Source: Bacteroidia bacterium
Lineage (GTDB): Bacteria > Bacteroidota > Bacteroidia > B-17B0 > Aurantibacillaceae
Assembly (NCBI GenBank): GCA_022841465.1
Contig: JALHRL010000008.1
Coordinates: 62,001 to 126,000, forward strand
Direction: 5' to 3'
Length of the DNA stretch: 64,000 bases
The notes under the pieces were generated by a model, which was not told the DNA's origin, made no database searches, and saw nothing but the letters and a program-made list of their open reading frames with translations. Positions within the stretch are counted from its first letter, which is position 1. Every line of letters starts with the position of its first letter. This document shows positions 59,983 through 64,000 of the stretch, one piece after another. The position numbers and the translations under genes were made by a program.

Positions 59983-61677
59983 TTTAACAACTTTCATTTT
60001 ATTGTAAATACTTTGTATAAAAAACGAAAACACCATTACCAATATACAACCTATTACATTTAACCATAAAAAGGCTGTTAAGTTGTTTAACCACGAATAC
60101 ACAACAAACATTTCTGCTATTAATGCAGCAATAAAAACAGCGGTGCCGTTAATTTTTTTCATATAAAAAGCAACTAAAAATACCCCTAAAATGGTCCCAT
60201 AAAATAAAGAGCCCAAAATATTAACTGCTTCTATTAAATTACCCAATTTACTCGCGTATAGGGCAACAACAATACAAAACACTCCCCAAATTAAAGTTGC
60301 CCAACGCGAGGCATTTAAGTATTTTTTTTCATCTCCGGTTTTATTAAAAATACGTTTGTAAAAATCAACAACTGTTGTAGATGCTAAAGAATTTAACCCG
60401 CTGGCAGTAGAACCCATTGATGCTAAAAAAATAATTGCAATTAAAATACCCACTACGCCAATAGGCAATTGCTCAGTAACAAAAGTTAAGAATATATAAT
60501 TGGTATCGTTTGTATCTGCTTTACTGTTATTTTTTTCCATTAACTGCGCTACTTCTTTTTTAATAGCGTTGCTTTTGGCATCTGCTTTTTGAACATTTAA
60601 CCGAGCGGCACTTATGTCATTCTCATTTTTAGTATGCAAGGCATTTACAAGTTTATTTACCTCTTCTTGTTTTTGCACATGTGCTACTTTGTAAGAATTC
60701 TCCAGTAATTTAAACTCTTCCTTGTAAATACTTGATTCCAATCGTTGCGTTTCTACTTTATTAAAAAATATAGGAGGTTGATGGAACTGATAAAATGAAA
60801 AAACAAGTACTCCAATTAATAAAATAAAAAACTGCATGGGAATTTTAATTAAACCATTCATCACTAAACCCAATCTGCTTTGGCGAACAGATTTCCCTGT
60901 TAAATATCGTCCTACTTGCGATTGATCGGTGCCAAAATAAGATAGTTGTAAAAAAAAGCCGCCAATTATTCCCGACCAAATATTATATCGGTTGTTTAAA
61001 TCAAAACTTGTTTCTATTGCATTTAATTTATTCATTTTACCGGCAATATGCAATGCATCTGATAAACTTACATTTTCCGGTAATAAATGAATTACCATAA
61101 ATGCCGCTAAAAACAAGCCGCCAAAAATTATACTCATTTGCAACATTTGAGTGTACGAAACCGCTTTGGTTCCACCATAAACAGTATAAATTATAACCAA
61201 TACACCATTGGCTATAACCGTATAAAAAATATCAATTTCTAAAATGGTAGATAAAATAATTGCCGGAGCATAAATGGTAATACCGGTAGATAAACCTCGT
61301 TGTAACAAAAATAAAAAAGCCGTTAAGCTGCGTGTTTTATTATCAAAACGTTTTTCTAAAAATTCGTAGGCGGTATAAACGTTTAATTTATTAAAAATGG
61401 GAATAAAAGTAATACACAACACAACCATTGCTAGAGGTAATCCAAAATAAAACTGTACAAAACGCAAGCCATCTGAATAACCTTGGCCGGGGGCTGATAA
61501 AAATGTAATAGCACTTGCTTGTGTAGCCATAACCGATAAACCTACGTGATACCAAGGCAATTGCCTATCGGCCAACAAATACCCTTCTATGTTTTTAGTT
61601 CCCCTACTCTTCCATATACCATATAAAATAATAAACAGAAGCGTACAACATAAAACTATCCAGTCTACACCGCTCAT
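59980..61677 (-). CDS. Sodium:solute symporter (SSS family)
   Basis: MATQASAITFLSAPGQGYSDGLRFVQFYFGLPLAM; FLASMGSTASGLNSLASTTVVDFY. Confidence 0.94.
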   Translation of the reverse strand: MSGVDWIVLCCTLLFIILYGIWKSRGTKNIEGYLLADRQLPWYHVGLSVMATQASAITFLSAPGQGYSDGLRFVQFYFGLPLAMVVLCITFIPIFNKLNVYTAYEFLEKRFDNKTRSLTAFLFLLQRGLSTGITIYAPAIILSTILEIDIFYTVIANGVLVIIYTVYGGTKAVSYTQMLQMSIIFGGLFLAAFMVIHLLPENVSLSDALHIAGKMNKLNAIETSFDLNNRYNIWSGIIGGFFLQLSYFGTDQSQVGRYLTGKSVRQSRLGLVMNGLIKIPMQFFILLIGVLVFSFYQFHQPPIFFNKVETQRLESSIYKEEFKLLENSYKVAHVQKQEEVNKLVNALHTKNENDISAARLNVQKADAKSNAIKKEVAQLMEKNNSKADTNDTNYIFLTFVTEQLPIGVVGILIAIIFLASMGSTASGLNSLASTTVVDFYKRIFNKTGDEKKYLNASRWATLIWGVFCIVVALYASKLGNLIEAVNILGSLFYGTILGVFLVAFYMKKINGTAVFIAALIAEMFVVYSWLNNLTAFLWLNVIGCILVMVFSFFIQSIYNKMKVVK

Positions 61678-61799
61678 TTATAATATTGAGTAAATAAAAA
61701 CAAAAACAATATTACAAGTAATAAAAAAGCTATTACAAATAAGTAAACATTAGTCCAAGATTTAAAAAAGGGTGTTTTTTTATTTGCCGGAATATTCAT
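61674..61799 (-). CDS. Small single-TM protein (41 aa), start-stop overlapped with the SSS symporter
   Basis: MNIPANKKTPFFKSWTNVYLFVIAFLLLVILFLFLFTQYYK*; stop TGA overlaps the symporter ATG (ATGA); below the ORF-track size cutoff. Confidence 0.8.
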   Translation of the reverse strand: MNIPANKKTPFFKSWTNVYLFVIAFLLLVILFLFLFTQYYK

Positions 61800-61800
61800 G

Positions 61801-64000
61801 TTACTTATTTTTTGGCAAGCTTAATAAATTAGCAAATAAACGATAAGCGCCAGGAACACCTGCCGGCAGTTCTCTAAAAAAAGATAAACCTGTGTATACA
61901 AAGTTTCCCTTTCCGTGTTTAGCAATTATTAAACTTCCGTTTCCAATACTTTCATTAAAATCAGCCATACTTAAAACACTTTCATAAGCTTTATCGGTTT
62001 CCGTTGCAAAATAAATACCGCGTTCTTGTATCCATCCTTCAAAATCTTTTTCTGTAATGATATTAGGGAAATTAAAAACAGTATGCTTTGGGTTTATAAA
62101 AGCTACTTTAGCGTTCTCGTCTGTTACTCTTTCGCGTGAAATGGTAAATGGATAAGGTCCAATATTGGCTTTTACCGGACCAATACGATTATTAGTATTA
62201 TATTGTACAATTAAATTACCTCCGGAATTAATATAATTCATTAATTTTTTATAATGCACTTGTAAACGTTCGTTTGTGTTATATGCTCTTACGCCAGTAA
62301 CAATTGCCTGATACTTACTTAAATCATCGTTCATTAAAAGTTCATCTGAAATTACAACAACATCATATCCAATTTGCTTTAAACAAAGCGGCACATCATC
62401 ACCGGCTCCGGGAATATATCCAATAAGCGTTCCGGTTTTTTTTACATCGCAGTTTACTAAGCCTGCCTCCGCATCAATTAATACAAACTGATATGGAATA
62501 TGATCGTATTCAATTCGTTTTATTCCTTTAGTATAACCCTTTCCTTCAATTTGAAATACAGATTCTAACTTACCAAAATTAGACGATTTATTAGGGGTAA
62601 CTATTGCCTCTATTATTTGTTCATCACCTTTGTTTTGTAAATTAATTTCTGTGTTTTTAATTTGAACATTCCAACCTTCAGATCCTTTAACAATAAGTAT
62701 GCCTTTTATGTTTGATTTATTGGCTTTAATAGTAATGGAAATTGATTTAGGTATTCCGTTACTAAAAACAAAAACATTTTCAGATAAATTAATCGTTACC
62801 GGAGGTAAAATTTCAAACGGACGGTACACTTCGCCCTTCACAGGGTCGGTAGATTTATAAACCAAAGCACGCTCTACCTTTAAACTTAAATTAGGAAATG
62901 AAATGTCAAAAATAACTTTTGTATCCGATTCATTTTCGGGTTTTCCAACCAAACTTACATCCTCTACAATAAACATACCCGTGTTGTGTTTGTTATTTAG
63001 CCAATACGGATTTGAATAAGCTAAATTTTCTTTTAATTTTTCTTTCCGTTTAAATGAATAAAACTGATTATGTTTTAAGGGCAAATTGGTTAATGTATCG
63101 GTTTGATTTAAAAACGAAACCTTGTTCAATATTACATTTGCATCATTGCGGCAAATAATTTGGGTGTTCAATAAAATTTCTTGTCCCGGAACGGCATAAT
63201 AATCTGCAACAGAACACTCCATCCATAAACCGGCGCACGCCAGTAATAAACTTTCTGTTTCCTTCAATTTCTGAATTTTCCAATTTTTTAGTTCAGCATT
63301 TTTTTCATCCAGCCCTTGAATACTCTTGTAAATATCTACTAATTCCATTATGGAGTTTTTTGGGTTTTGTGTGTTAAAATTTTCAATACACACTTCTATT
63401 TGTTTTTGAATTTTTTCTGTACCCTTAAATTTTCCCCAATTGGTAGAAATCCCTTCAAATAAATCTGACTTTACACTATCGCCTTTTAATAGTTTAAAAT
63501 ATTCAATATTAGTTCCGCGCTGATTTGCAGAACCAAAACCTTGACTTTTATGGCAAGAACGGCTAGCCGCAGCTATTTCGCCATAACTTTTACCTAACAG
63601 TGGATTGTAACCTCCAACATCTATTTGCAATTGATTAGGAGCAGTTGTATTTGTACTGCCAAAATTAAACGTGTTCCAAAAAATACGCTTTGTTTTCCAT
63701 ACTTCTGTATACGCAAGTTGCTCCGGAAAAATTGTAGGATCTGCTGCTGCATCAAATGCTTCAAGGGCTATAATTGCTGAAGCGGTATGATGACCATGCC
63801 CACCTTCTCCGGTGGTTGGAAAACGACAAATAATAACATCGGGTTTAAATTTACGTATGGCTAATACAACATCTTTTAAAATACTTTCTTTGTTCCAAAA
63901 ATTAAAAGTTTCTTCCGGATTTTTTGAGTAGCCAAAATCGTTGGCACGAGTAAAAAGTTGTTCTGCACCGTCAGTTTTTCGGGCAGCTAAAAGCTCTTGA
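61801..64000 (-). CDS. PIG-L family deacetylase (N-terminus beyond window end)
   Basis: Listed ORF starts at an internal TTG; frame stays open to 64000: QELLAARKTDGAEQLFTRANDFGYSK...DVIICRFPTTGEGGHGHHTASAIIALEAFDAAADP... Confidence 0.92.
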   Translation of the reverse strand, partial: QELLAARKTDGAEQLFTRANDFGYSKNPEETFNFWNKESILKDVVLAIRKFKPDVIICRFPTTGEGGHGHHTASAIIALEAFDAAADPTIFPEQLAYTEVWKTKRIFWNTFNFGSTNTTAPNQLQIDVGGYNPLLGKSYGEIAAASRSCHKSQGFGSANQRGTNIEYFKLLKGDSVKSDLFEGISTNWGKFKGTEKIQKQIEVCIENFNTQNPKNSIMELVDIYKSIQGLDEKNAELKNWKIQKLKETESLLLACAGLWMECSVADYYAVPGQEILLNTQIICRNDANVILNKVSFLNQTDTLTNLPLKHNQFYSFKRKEKLKENLAYSNPYWLNNKHNTGMFIVEDVSLVGKPENESDTKVIFDISFPNLSLKVERALVYKSTDPVKGEVYRPFEILPPVTINLSENVFVFSNGIPKSISITIKANKSNIKGILIVKGSEGWNVQIKNTEINLQNKGDEQIIEAIVTPNKSSNFGKLESVFQIEGKGYTKGIKRIEYDHIPYQFVLIDAEAGLVNCDVKKTGTLIGYIPGAGDDVPLCLKQIGYDVVVISDELLMNDDLSKYQAIVTGVRAYNTNERLQVHYKKLMNYINSGGNLIVQYNTNNRIGPVKANIGPYPFTISRERVTDENAKVAFINPKHTVFNFPNIITEKDFEGWIQERGIYFATETDKAYESVLSMADFNESIGNGSLIIAKHGKGNFVYTGLSFFRELPAGVPGAYRLFANLLSLPKNK

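Overview
AT-rich window from the chromosome of a Bacteroidota bacterium. Lineage is inferred from T9SS sorting domains, DUF2157/DUF721 and RecF neighbours, TAnnTTTG promoters and SiaB/SiaC homologues. It is mostly ordinary housekeeping and envelope genes: recF, ribH, phosphoglucomutase, eno, citrate synthase, accD, class I FBP aldolase, pdhB, a cold-shock gene, apaG, rpsA, kdsB, a TalC/Fsa-type aldolase, rplS and one tRNA-Leu(GAG). Around these are T9SS cargo proteins, an MBOAT plus two SGNH cluster, a SiaB/SiaC partner-switch pair beside a propeller-SpoIIE phosphatase, a small arsenic operon with an aquaporin in place of a visible arsenite pump, and a PIG-L / small membrane protein / SSS symporter operon. 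I found no CRISPR array, rRNA, prophage, transposase or convincing defence island. Best second-look items: the tRNA-Leu whose 3' end forms one arm of a ~22-bp hairpin with its trailer; two long imperfect intergenic palindromes; a decayed T9SS gene with a 41-nt exact fragment copy 2.4 kb away; a 15-bp terminator stem overlapping the apparent signal-peptide coding region of the next gene; the frameshifted citrate synthase; an unlisted 41-aa membrane protein overlapping the symporter start; the Sia-like module; and arsR-arsC-DUF2490-aquaporin. All family calls are from reading translations, with no database search.
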